Of a stretch of 20,511 nt of DNA, positions 7,846 to 14,689 are shown piece by piece; positions within the stretch are counted from its first letter, which is position 1, and the number at the start of each line of letters is the position of its first letter. Made by a program: the position numbers and the translations under genes. The notes beneath the pieces were generated by a model. The model saw only the letters and a program-made list of their open reading frames with translations. It did not search any database and was not told the DNA's origin. Source of the stretch: QALR01 sp045124015 (lineage in GTDB: Bacteria; Bacillota; Clostridia; Oscillospirales; CAG-272); contig JBGVLA010000026.1 in the NCBI GenBank assembly GCA_045124015.1, forward strand, positions 1 to 20,511, in the 5' to 3' direction.

Positions 7846-9192
7846 CTACATTTTTCCGCGTTTTGCAAGGTGTTTTTGCATAAGAAACCAAACGGCAAAG
7901 CCTGTGATATCCGCGAGCATCCAACCGATCGGCACGGACCACCAGATGCCGACAACGCCGATCTCGGGAATTGCAGACAGCAGATACGCAAGCGCGACAC
8001 GTGTGCCGAGAGAGATGACGGTGAGAATGAGGGACATGACGGGCTTGCCGAGTGCGCGGTAAAGTCCATAGAGAAGAAACAGAAATCCGATGCCGAAATA
8101 GAATGCGCCCTCGATGCGGAGATATCGCACGCCCTCGGCGATGATCGACGTTTCCTCTTTTTCAACGAAGATCATCATGAGGTTTTCCGCAAAGATGAAT
8201 ACCATCGCAGAAACGAAAAGGCAAAACGCAAGGGAGGCAAGAACCGCGCCCTTGAAGCCCTTTTGGATGCGCTCATCCTTGCCTGCGCCGAAGTTTTGCG
8301 CGATGAACGTGGAAAAGGCGTTGCCGAAATCCTGAACAGGCATATAAGCAAAGGCGTCTATCTTGACCGCCGCCGTAAACGCCGTCATGACCGCAGGACC
8401 AAACGAATTGACGCGCCCCTGCACCATGAGGATGCCGAGATTCATCACCGATTGTTGCAGACAGGTAAGTCCCGAAAAATTCATAATGGTGCGGATATGA
8501 TGGAATTTCACACGCAGATGCTCGCGTCCGATGCGCAGAGCGGGGAAACGCCACCATGTGAAGATGGCAAGTCCGATTCCCGAAGCGTATTGAGAAATGA
8601 CCGTAGCTGCTGCCGCGCCCGCGACACCTCTTTCCAAAACGAGGATAAAAACGAAATCCAGTGCGATATTGAGCACCGCGGAGAACGCCAAAAATATCAG
8701 CGGAACTACGGAATTCCCGACGGCGCGCAGGAGAGAAGCAAAGAAGTTATAGAAAAACGTGGCGGCAATGCCGAGGAAAATGACCGAAAGATACGCTTTC
8801 ATATCGCCCCAGACCTCGGGCGGAACGTTCAAAAATACGCCGATCTCATCGATAAACACGTAGACGAGGATATTCAAGCAGGCGGTCAAAAGCGCGATCA
8901 TGACAAAGGAGGCGCACATACCCTCTTTCATGCTTTTTTCGTCCTTTTGTCCGAAGCAGATGGAAAAATAGGCGCCGCTACCCATGCAAAGTCCGAGAAT
9001 GATGGACGTGAGAAACGTCATGAGCGTAAACGCGGAGCCGACCGCCGCCAAGGGGTTCGGTCCTAGATATTTGCCGACGATCCATGTGTCGGCGATGTTG
9101 TAGCATTGTTGCAAGAGATTGCCGAGAATCAAGGGGACGGCAAAAAGAAGCATGGACTTCATGACCGAGCCTTTTGTGAGATCGCCTTTCAT
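7846..9192 (-). CDS. MATE family efflux transporter
   Basis: A 448-residue integral membrane protein with the 12 hydrophobic segments of the MATE family (PF01554, two six-helix repeats). It begins MKGDLTKGSVMKSMLLFAVPLILGN, and the LFAVPLILGNLLQQ(C)YNIADTWIVGKYLG block is typical of family members; the second repeat is visible from about residue 235. It should export cationic drugs or metabolites driven by Na+ or H+. The ATG at 9192-9190 follows AGAAAGG. A promoter lies immediately upstream and the stop is TAG (7848-7846). This shows that TAG is a normal terminator in this genome, which matters for the interrupted genes in the window. The GH78-like gene follows on the same strand. The substrate cannot be deduced. 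Confidence 0.92.
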   Translation of the reverse strand: MKGDLTKGSVMKSMLLFAVPLILGNLLQQCYNIADTWIVGKYLGPNPLAAVGSAFTLMTFLTSIILGLCMGSGAYFSICFGQKDEKSMKEGMCASFVMIALLTACLNILVYVFIDEIGVFLNVPPEVWGDMKAYLSVIFLGIAATFFYNFFASLLRAVGNSVVPLIFLAFSAVLNIALDFVFILVLERGVAGAAAATVISQYASGIGLAIFTWWRFPALRIGREHLRVKFHHIRTIMNFSGLTCLQQSVMNLGILMVQGRVNSFGPAVMTAFTAAVKIDAFAYMPVQDFGNAFSTFIAQNFGAGKDERIQKGFKGAVLASLAFCLFVSAMVFIFAENLMMIFVEKEETSIIAEGVRYLRIEGAFYFGIGFLFLLYGLYRALGKPVMSLILTVISLGTRVALAYLLSAIPEIGVVGIWWSVPIGWMLADITGFAVWFLMQKHLAKRGKM

Positions 9193-9226
9193 GAAAAAAC
9201 CTTTCTGAATGTAGTGTTTTTCTTAT

Positions 9227-9255
9227 ATTGTAACAGAAAAAAACGGTTCTGTAAA
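9227..9255 (-). promoter_or_regulatory. Promoter of the MATE gene at 7846-9192
   Basis: TTTACA (9255-9250), 17-bp spacer, TACAAT (9232-9227), about 35 bases upstream of the start codon. The -35 box overlaps the 11-bp inverted repeat that bounds the neighbouring regulator cassette. Confidence 0.7.
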
Positions 9256-9260
9256 GGGCG
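9250..9260 (+). repeat. Left copy of 11-bp inverted repeat bounding regulator cassette
   Basis: TGTAAAGGGCG here is the exact reverse complement of CGCCCTTTACA at 9791-9801. The two enclose the A+T-rich XRE/Arc gene pair. Whether this is a real element boundary or chance is open. Confidence 0.45.
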
Positions 9261-9277
9261 ATTTGAGATTGAATGCT

Positions 9278-9502
9278 TTATATTTTTCGGAACATATCTT
9301 GCGGTCTGATATGAAAATGCACTTGTATACGGAATAAAATTCGTACTGTCAATTTTGGCGGCAAAATGCCTTTTTCAATGCTTTGTAAGCGTTCAACGCT
9401 GATTCCGAGAATTTTTGACATCTCTTTTTTACTTAAATGATATGCTTCGCGTAAGTTTTTGATGTTTTCACAGAAAATTTGGATTTCAGATTGTATTGAC
9501 AT
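9278..9502 (-). CDS. Small XRE-type helix-turn-helix regulator
   Basis: A 74-residue protein beginning MSIQSEIQIF. The start at 9502 was chosen over the longer in-frame ATG at 9583 because AGGGGTGAT lies directly upstream and a good promoter lies between the two. Residues about 13-65 form a Cro/C1-type HTH (IKNLREAYHLSKKEMSKILGI, then VERLQSIEKG). It is nearly all DNA-binding domain, with no ligand or peptidase domain. It is transcribed divergently from the ribbon-helix-helix gene, and the two share a 94-bp intergenic region with repeated TAACAC/GTGTTA motifs, so autoregulation is likely. The low G+C of the pair contrasts with flanking metabolic genes and suggests recent acquisition. Targets are unknown. 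Confidence 0.82.
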   Translation of the reverse strand: MSIQSEIQIFCENIKNLREAYHLSKKEMSKILGISVERLQSIEKGILPPKLTVRILFRIQVHFHIRPQDMFRKI

Positions 9503-9513
9503 TTTTATCACCC

Positions 9514-9595
9514 CTAACACTATGATAACACTTTGTTTGTATAAAGTCAAGAAAAAAGTTGTTATAATATTATCAAAAAGCAAACGAGGTGTTAG
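9514..9595. promoter_or_regulatory. Shared operator/promoter region of the divergent regulator pair
   Basis: The minus promoter for the XRE gene is TTGACT (9550-9545), 17 bp, TATCAT (9527-9522). For the + gene a TATAAT (9563-9568) is visible but no convincing -35. CTAACAC (9514-9520) and GTGTTAG (9589-9595) form an inverted pair covering both ribosome-binding regions, and GATAACAC (9524-9531) overlaps the XRE -10. These are candidate binding sites for one or both encoded regulators. Confidence 0.5.
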
Positions 9596-9596
9596 T

Positions 9597-9788
9597 ATGG
9601 CTACAAATAAAAGACAAACAGGGGTTCGTTTTGAACCTGCTTTACTTTACAAACTTACATTTGTTGCTAAGCAGAACAAGCGTTCTTTGAATGCTCAACT
9701 TGAATATTTAGCAGAATTGTGTGTAAAAGAATATGAAAAAGAAAATGGCGAAATCGCAGTTGATGAAAATGTAATATATAGTAAATAA
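9597..9788 (+). CDS. Arc-type ribbon-helix-helix DNA-binding protein
   Basis: A 63-residue protein beginning MATNKRQTGVRFEP. The ATG at 9597 follows GAGGTG by six bases. The first strand (QTGVRFEPALLYKL) followed by two helices (LTFVAKQNKRSLNAQLEYLAELCVKEYEKE) matches small Arc/MetJ-fold proteins, in which RSLNAQL is typical. The acidic C-terminal tail is short. It sits head to head with the XRE gene. No toxin-like partner is visible next to either gene, so a toxin-antitoxin role is not supported. The product is probably a dimeric repressor acting on the shared intergenic region. Confidence 0.8.
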   Translation: MATNKRQTGVRFEPALLYKLTFVAKQNKRSLNAQLEYLAELCVKEYEKENGEIAVDENVIYSK

Positions 9789-9790
9789 GG

Positions 9791-9811
9791 CGCCCTTTAC
9801 ACAAGGGAGGC
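9791..9811. repeat. Right copy of inverted repeat with short hairpin
   Basis: CGCCCTTTACA (9791-9801) is the reverse complement of 9250-9260. Locally GCCCTT (9793-9798) and AAGGG (9803-9807) can fold into a small hairpin just after the Arc-type gene. There is no T run, so it is a weak terminator at best. The minus-strand form CCCTTGTGTAAAGGG resembles a repeat common in some Clostridia (recalled, unverified). Confidence 0.4.
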
Positions 9812-9845
9812 AAAGCAAAATTTTCATAATATTTACAAGATTGAT

Positions 9846-9874
9846 TTGACAACTGCTATATTGTATGATAAAAT
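9846..9874 (+). promoter_or_regulatory. xylA promoter
   Basis: TTGACA (9846-9851), 17-bp spacer, TAAAAT (9869-9874), about 40 bases upstream of the xylA start. No clear cre box or XylR palindrome could be recognised by eye in the A+T-rich surroundings. Confidence 0.75.
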
Positions 9875-9913
9875 AAAAATGTAAAATTATGAAAAAACGG
9901 AGGAATTTCAAAA

Positions 9914-11224
9914 ATGGAATATTTCGTAAACATCCCCAAGATCAAATATGAAGGCAAAGAATCCACAAATCCCCTTTCCTTCAAATTCTACAATCCCGAT
10001 GAGGTCATCGCAGGCAAGACCATGCGTGAACATCTCCGCTTTGCTATGTCCTACTGGCACACCATGTGCGCGGAAGGCTCCGATATGTTCGGCGCAGGCA
10101 CAGGCGACAAGTCCTATGGTGCAACCGACCCCATGGAACAGGCAAAGAACAAAGCTTACGCGGCGTTTGAACTCATGGAAAAGCTCGATATCGACTATTA
10201 CTGCTTCCATGACAGAGATATCGCTCCCGAGGGCGCAACGCTTGCAGAAACCAACGCAAGACTTGATGAGATTGCTGACCTTCTCGAAGAACTCATGAAG
10301 AAGAGCGGCAAAAAGCTCCTCTGGGGTACGGCAAACTGCTTCGGCAACAAGCGTTATATGCACGGTGCAGGTACTGCTCCCAATGCTGATGTTTTTGCAT
10401 TTGCAGCAGCACAGATCAAAAAAGCGATCGAGATCACCGTAAAGCTTGGCGGTGAAGGCTACGTATTCTGGGGCGGTCGTGAAGGCTATGAAACGCTTCT
10501 CAATACCAATATGGCGCTCGAACAGGATAATATGGCTCGCCTCATGCGTATGGCAGTTGACTATGCGCGCTCCATCGGCTTCACAGGCGATTTCTACATC
10601 GAACCCAAGCCCAAGGAACCCACCAAGCATCAGTATGACTTCGATGTTGCGACCGTTCTTGCATTCCTCAGAAAATACGGTCTCGATAAAGATTTCAAGA
10701 TGAACGTAGAAGCAAACCATGCAACGCTTGCGGCTCACACCTTCCAGCATGAGCTTCGCGTTGCAAGAGATAACGGCGCATTCGGTTCCATTGACGCAAA
10801 CCAGGGCGATATGCTCCTTGGCTGGGATACCGACCAGTTCCCGACAAACGTATACGAAACCGCACTCTGCATGTACGAAGTACTCAAGGCAGGCGGTTTC
10901 ACCAAGGGCGGTCTCAACTTTGACGCAAAGACTCGCCGCGGCTCCAATACCGCAGAGGATATCTTCCTTGCATATATCGCAGGTATGGATGCGTTCGCGC
11001 TCGGTCTCAGAATCGCAGACAAGATGATCCGCGACGGCAGAATCGACAAATTCGTTGATGATCGCTATGCAAGCTACAAGACCGGTATCGGTAAGAAAAT
11101 CGTGGACGGCACCGTAACCATGGCAGAGCTTGAAGCATATGCTCTCGAAATGGGCGACGTTACCACCAATATCAGCGGCAAACAGGAATATCTTGAAGGC
11201 GTTATGAACGCTCTCATGTTTTAA
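9914..11224 (+). CDS. xylA: Xylose isomerase, class II
   Basis: A 436-residue cytoplasmic enzyme converting D-xylose to D-xylulose. It begins MEYFVNIPKIKYEG after GGAGG (9899-9903). All active-site residues of the long (class II) form are present: His99 and Asp102 in FHDRDIAPEG, Trp187-rich VFWGGREGYE, Glu230 and Lys232 in IEPKPKEPTKHQ, Glu266 and His269 in NVEANHATLA, and Asp294, Asp305 and Asp307 in SIDANQGDMLLGWDTDQ. Each is offset by two from the Thermotoga neapolitana numbering. Two divalent metal ions (Mg, Mn or Co) are expected. Length is normal. It is the first gene of a xylA-xylB unit with a hairpin in the gap, and it complements the GH120 beta-xylosidase at the start of the window. 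Codons favour C/G-ending forms more strongly than in neighbours, as expected for a highly expressed gene. Confidence 0.97.
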   Translation: MEYFVNIPKIKYEGKESTNPLSFKFYNPDEVIAGKTMREHLRFAMSYWHTMCAEGSDMFGAGTGDKSYGATDPMEQAKNKAYAAFELMEKLDIDYYCFHDRDIAPEGATLAETNARLDEIADLLEELMKKSGKKLLWGTANCFGNKRYMHGAGTAPNADVFAFAAAQIKKAIEITVKLGGEGYVFWGGREGYETLLNTNMALEQDNMARLMRMAVDYARSIGFTGDFYIEPKPKEPTKHQYDFDVATVLAFLRKYGLDKDFKMNVEANHATLAAHTFQHELRVARDNGAFGSIDANQGDMLLGWDTDQFPTNVYETALCMYEVLKAGGFTKGGLNFDAKTRRGSNTAEDIFLAYIAGMDAFALGLRIADKMIRDGRIDKFVDDRYASYKTGIGKKIVDGTVTMAELEAYALEMGDVTTNISGKQEYLEGVMNALMF

Positions 11225-11245
11225 TTCATAAATTGACTTTTTGAT

Positions 11246-11267
11246 GGCGGGATGCCTGCATCCCGCC
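11246..11267 (+). other. Intercistronic hairpin between xylA and xylB
   Basis: GGCGGGATGC (11246-11255) is complementary to GCATCCCGCC (11258-11267), a very stable stem. The sequence after it is AAATTTATAAAT, not a T run, so full termination is unlikely. It may protect the xylA mRNA end or reduce read-through into xylB. Confidence 0.75.
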
Positions 11268-11295
11268 AAATTTATAAATCAAAAGGAGTCCGAAT

Positions 11296-13119
11296 ATGCG
11301 TTATGTAATCGGTATTGACCTTGGAACCTCGGGTACAAAGACGGTTCTTTTTGACGAAAACGGTGTAACGATGGCATCGGCTCTCGTGGAATATCCGATG
11401 TATCAGCCGCAAAACGGTTGGGCAGAGCAAAATCCCGAGGATTGGTGGCATGCGGCAAGAGATACCATTCGTACGGTCATTGAAAAAAGCGGTGTTTGCA
11501 ATCGTGATATCGTCGGCATCGGTATTTCCGGTCAGATGCACGGTCTTGTCATGCTCGACGAAAACAATAACGTGCTTCGTCCCTCGATCATTTGGTGCGA
11601 CCAGCGTACTGCAGAGGAATGTGAGGATATCGAGCGTCTTGTCGGACGCGAACGCCTCATTGAGATCACGGCAAATCCTGCGCTTACGGGCTTTACCGCA
11701 TCGAAGATCATGTGGGTCAAGAAGCATGAACCTGAAATCTATGCAAAATGCGCGCATATCTTGCTTCCCAAGGATTACGTGCGTTTGATGCTTACGGGTG
11801 AATATGCAACGGAGGTTTCCGATGCTTCGGGTATGCAGCTTCTCGATATTGCCAACCGCGTTTGGTCGCTTGAAGTGCTTGAAAAGCTCGATATCAGCAT
11901 CGACTTGCTCGGCGAGGTTTACGAATCTCCCGATATCACAGGCTATATCTCCGAGGAAGCGGCAGAAGCGACAGGACTTTATATGGGAACTCCCGTTGTC
12001 GGCGGTGCAGGCGATAATGCGGCGGCGGCGATCGGTACGGGTACGGTAAATGACGGCGATGCGTTCACGACCATCGGTACGTCGGGCGTTGTTTTCGCGC
12101 ATACCAAGGAAATGACCATCGACCCCGCGGGCAGAGTTCATACGTTCTGCTGTGCGGTTCCGGGTGAATGGCACGTTATGGGCGTAACACAGGGCGCGGG
12201 ACTTTCTCTCCGTTGGTTCCGTGATACGTTTTGCGCGGATATCGTGGCAAACGCGAAAAATGAAGGCGTTGACCCCTATCAGATCATGGATGCCATGGCT
12301 GAAAAATCGGGCATTTCCGCAAGAAAGCTTTTGTTCCTCCCATATCTCATGGGGGAAAGAACACCTCACCTTGACCCCAACGCCCGCGGTGCGTTCATCG
12401 GTCTTTCCGCTATCCACGATAGAGGCGATATGATTCGCGCCATCATGGAAGGTGTCAGCTATTCTCTCATGGACTGCCTCAACGTTCTGGATGAAATGGG
12501 GGTCAATCCCAATAAGATGCTCGCCTGTGGCGGCGGCGGTTCGAGTCCGCTTTGGAGACAGATGCTTTCCGATATCTACGGCATGAACGTCATGACCGTC
12601 GATTCTAAGGAAGGTCCTGCCCTCGGCGTTGCGATCCTCGCCATGGTCGGCGCGGGTATCTATAAGACCGTTCCCGAAGCGTGCGAAAAGATCATTCGTA
12701 TCAAGACGACCACAGAGCCCATTGTGAAAAACAACAGAAATTACGCGGCAGTGTATGCGCGTTACCGTGCGCTCTATCCGCATCTCAAAGAGGATTACAA
12801 GGACCTTGCAAAGATGGAATTTTACGAGTATATCGTTCGTTATACGGACGAGGACCTCGCAAAATACGAGGAAGAGAAGATGTTCGCAAGGGCGACCAAG
12901 CGCCTTTTCCGCGAGCTTGACGAAAACCATAAGCTCATGGAAGAATACGGTGTTCTCGACACTTATCTTACCGAAACCTTTGAAATGCTTGATATGTTCC
13001 GCGGTATGCAGATGAATGAAAAGGTTCTTGACGCAGGACAGAAGGAATTTTTTGAGCCTGAAAAATTCTATCGCTACGTCAGAATGACCAGAGATAATAT
13101 CAGAAAGCATTTGCAGTAA
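11296..13119 (+). CDS. xylB: Xylulokinase with C-terminal extension
   Basis: A 607-residue FGGY-family kinase phosphorylating D-xylulose to xylulose 5-phosphate. It begins MRYVIGIDLGTSGTK (phosphate-1 loop) after AAAGGAG. SGQMHGLV (about 78-85) binds substrate, and GGAGDNAAAAIG supplies the catalytic base Asp240. Also present are TIGTSGVV, LPYLMGERTPHLDP and the ATP-binding ACGGGGSSPLWRQM. The normal family ends at about residue 495, here ARYRALYPHLK. A further 107 or so highly charged, probably helical residues follow in frame (from EDYKDLAKMEFYEY to the end), which I do not recognise as a domain. It lies 71 bases after xylA on the same transcript and is followed by a strong terminator. The kinase call is secure; the role of the tail is unknown. 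Confidence 0.93.
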   Translation: MRYVIGIDLGTSGTKTVLFDENGVTMASALVEYPMYQPQNGWAEQNPEDWWHAARDTIRTVIEKSGVCNRDIVGIGISGQMHGLVMLDENNNVLRPSIIWCDQRTAEECEDIERLVGRERLIEITANPALTGFTASKIMWVKKHEPEIYAKCAHILLPKDYVRLMLTGEYATEVSDASGMQLLDIANRVWSLEVLEKLDISIDLLGEVYESPDITGYISEEAAEATGLYMGTPVVGGAGDNAAAAIGTGTVNDGDAFTTIGTSGVVFAHTKEMTIDPAGRVHTFCCAVPGEWHVMGVTQGAGLSLRWFRDTFCADIVANAKNEGVDPYQIMDAMAEKSGISARKLLFLPYLMGERTPHLDPNARGAFIGLSAIHDRGDMIRAIMEGVSYSLMDCLNVLDEMGVNPNKMLACGGGGSSPLWRQMLSDIYGMNVMTVDSKEGPALGVAILAMVGAGIYKTVPEACEKIIRIKTTTEPIVKNNRNYAAVYARYRALYPHLKEDYKDLAKMEFYEYIVRYTDEDLAKYEEEKMFARATKRLFRELDENHKLMEEYGVLDTYLTETFEMLDMFRGMQMNEKVLDAGQKEFFEPEKFYRYVRMTRDNIRKHLQ

Positions 13120-13124
13120 TATAG

Positions 13125-13158
13125 AAAACCTCCCGATTCTGCGGAGTCGGGAGGTTTT
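13125..13158. terminator. Bidirectional terminator of xylAB and the MepA-like MATE gene
   Basis: AAAACCTCCCGA (13125-13136) pairs with TCGGGAGGTTTT (13147-13158) and is followed by T on the + strand. It is symmetrical, so it also serves the convergent MATE gene that stops at 13181. Confidence 0.88.
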
Positions 13159-13180
13159 TATTGCCGGATGGGAAGCGCGC

Positions 13181-14506
13181 TTAGTATTGATATCGTTTCT
13201 TATTCAGCGCAAGCAGGATAAGCGTTACGACACACGCCATAAATTCCGCAACGACGATGGAGATCCAAATACCGTCCAGCTCCCAAACAAGGGGAAGAAG
13301 CATAACGGCGGCGATCTGAAAAACGAGCGTTCTGAGAAAGGACATGAGCGCGGAGATAAGCCCATTGTTGAGCGCGGTGAAGAACGATGAGCCGAAGATG
13401 GCAACGCCTGCAAACAAAAATGAGAATGAATAAATATAAAATCCGCGGACGGTCATATCGTAGAGTACTTTATCGTAGCTGACGAAAACAGTCGAAAGCG
13501 GTTTGGCAAGGCTGATGGAAAGCGCAAGCATGCAGATGGAAAACGCGCCGATGATGACAAAGCTTTTTCTGAGCAGGCTTTTCAGCTCTGTATGATTGTC
13601 CGCGCCGTAGTGATACCCGATGACGGGTGCCGTTCCGATGGCGTAGCCGATAAAGACGGCAAGGAACACGAGATTGACGTACATCAGAACGCCATACGCC
13701 GCAACACCGTCCTCACCTGCATATTTCATAAGCTGGATGTTATAAAGCATACTGACGAGCGACATGGATACGTTGCTCATCAGCTCCGAAGAACCGTTCG
13801 TGCAGGTTTTGAAAAGTGCTTTTCCATCGAATTTCGTTTTACCGAGGCGCAAAAGGCTTGCGTTGGGACGGAAAAAATAGATCAGGGGAACGATACCGCC
13901 GACCGTTTGACTGATTGCCGTTGCCGTCGCCGCGCCGACAAGTCCCCATTTGAAAACAGCGATGAAAAGCGCATCCAATACCATGTTGGTAACGCCTGCC
14001 GCAATGGTTGCGACAAGTCCGAGTCCCGGTTTTTCTGCCGCTACAAAGAAGCTCTGAAATTCCATTTGCAGAATGAATGCGGTGAGTGTTATGAGAATGA
14101 TCCTGCCGTAAAGCACGCAATTTTCGAGCAGTTCACCCTCTGCACCGAGAAGCGCGGCGATCGGACGGATCAAAAGAATCCCCAAAACGGAAAGGACGAT
14201 ACCGCACGCGATGGAAATATAGACGATCATGGAAAAGAGCTGATTGGCTTTTTCGCGTTCACCCTCGCCCATCGTTTTGGAAACGAGCGCCGAGCCGCCT
14301 GTTCCGAACATAAAACCCAACGTGCCGAGGATCATCAGAAAGGGCATAATAAAATTGATGGCGGCAAAGGGTGTTTTTCCTGCAAAATTAGAAACGAAGA
14401 GCCCATCCACTACGCCATAAATGGATGTGAATAACATCATGATGATGGACGGCAGGGTAAAGCGCAAAAGTCTGCGATATGAAAAATGGTCTGAAAGCTT
14501 GATCAT
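13181..14506 (-). CDS. MATE family efflux transporter, MepA-like
   Basis: A 441-residue membrane protein with 12 hydrophobic segments. The start MIKLSDHFSYRRLLRFTLPSI at 14506-14504 was chosen because GGAGG lies five to six bases upstream; the longer frame to 14575 would overlap the leader terminator. Features resemble the MepA branch of MATE pumps: FTLPSIIMMLFTSIYGVVDGLFVSNFAG near the N-terminus, GTGGSALVSKTMGEG around residue 80, and the matching second half with IGTAPVIGYHYGA. It probably exports cationic compounds. Its mRNA has a 150-base structured leader ending in a terminator, which strongly suggests ligand-controlled attenuation. MepA relatives are linked to guanidine-responsive leaders in Clostridia, so guanidinium-type compounds are a candidate substrate or signal. 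It is not a close copy of the other MATE gene in the window. Confidence 0.9.
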   Translation of the reverse strand: MIKLSDHFSYRRLLRFTLPSIIMMLFTSIYGVVDGLFVSNFAGKTPFAAINFIMPFLMILGTLGFMFGTGGSALVSKTMGEGEREKANQLFSMIVYISIACGIVLSVLGILLIRPIAALLGAEGELLENCVLYGRIILITLTAFILQMEFQSFFVAAEKPGLGLVATIAAGVTNMVLDALFIAVFKWGLVGAATATAISQTVGGIVPLIYFFRPNASLLRLGKTKFDGKALFKTCTNGSSELMSNVSMSLVSMLYNIQLMKYAGEDGVAAYGVLMYVNLVFLAVFIGYAIGTAPVIGYHYGADNHTELKSLLRKSFVIIGAFSICMLALSISLAKPLSTVFVSYDKVLYDMTVRGFYIYSFSFLFAGVAIFGSSFFTALNNGLISALMSFLRTLVFQIAAVMLLPLVWELDGIWISIVVAEFMACVVTLILLALNKKRYQY

Positions 14507-14538
14507 GAGGTCCTCCGCTGTAGGTTTACAAAATAAAA

Positions 14539-14573
14539 GAGCTCGATTACTACATGACATAATAATCGAGCTC
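14539..14573 (-). terminator. Leader terminator of the MepA-like gene
   Basis: On the minus strand GAGCTCGATTA (14573-14563) pairs with TAATCGAGCTC (14549-14539) and TTTTATTTT follows. It lies upstream of the ribosome binding site, so it attenuates the MATE gene. An alternative hairpin ATCGAG-TGAG-CTCGAT (14580-14565) uses part of the 5' arm and would block it. Confidence 0.85.
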
Positions 14574-14578
14574 ACTCG

Positions 14579-14641
14579 ATGTCTTATCTGACAGGAACTT
14601 GACGCGCAAGTTCGGCACTACGGTGCCCTGTCCTCCGACAT
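14579..14641 (-). ncRNA. Candidate riboswitch aptamer, possibly guanidine-IV (mepA motif)
   Basis: Minus-strand folding: outer helix ATGTC (14641-14637)/GACAT (14583-14579), then an internal loop with GGAG opposite AGATAA. Helix GACAGG (14632-14627)/CCTGTC (14595-14590) encloses two hairpins, GGCAC-CGTA-GTGCC (14627-14614) and GAACTTG-CGCGT-CAAGTTC (14613-14595). The 3' edge overlaps a putative antiterminator and then the terminator. Position before a MepA-like MATE gene in a Clostridia-type genome suggests the guanidine-IV class. I could not verify its consensus from memory, and another or a new class is possible. Confidence 0.55.
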
Positions 14642-14657
14642 ACTATTAACGTTTGTG

Positions 14658-14686
14658 AGTATACCATAAGAGCTATTTTTTGTCAA
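14658..14686 (-). promoter_or_regulatory. Promoter of the MepA-like gene and its leader
   Basis: TTGACA (14686-14681), exactly 17 bp, TATACT (14663-14658). Transcription would begin about 10-15 bases before the first helix of the leader RNA. It begins 3 bases past the stop codon of the upstream cytidylate-kinase-like gene. Confidence 0.85.
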
Positions 14687-14689
14687 GGC

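Noticed and set aside
7732..9066. Long plus-strand open frame opposite the MATE gene
   Set aside because: It is a charged, Asp/Arg/His-rich translation typical of the reverse strand of a membrane-protein gene.
9278..9788. XRE/Arc pair as a toxin-antitoxin module
   Set aside because: Both proteins are almost entirely DNA-binding domain, they are divergent rather than overlapping, and no toxin fold is visible.
9908..11269. Long minus-strand open frame opposite xylA
   Set aside because: xylA has every catalytic residue. The antisense frame is Cys/His-rich without domain resemblance.
11272..13110. Long minus-strand open frame (612 codons) opposite xylB
   Set aside because: It is antisense to a certain xylulokinase, has low-complexity His/Arg-rich content and no family resemblance. 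It is a shadow of codon bias.
14507..14686. T-box or tRNA-like element in the MATE leader
   Set aside because: No T-box bulge sequence, specifier loop or tRNA cloverleaf could be found; the fold and gene context fit a small-molecule riboswitch better.
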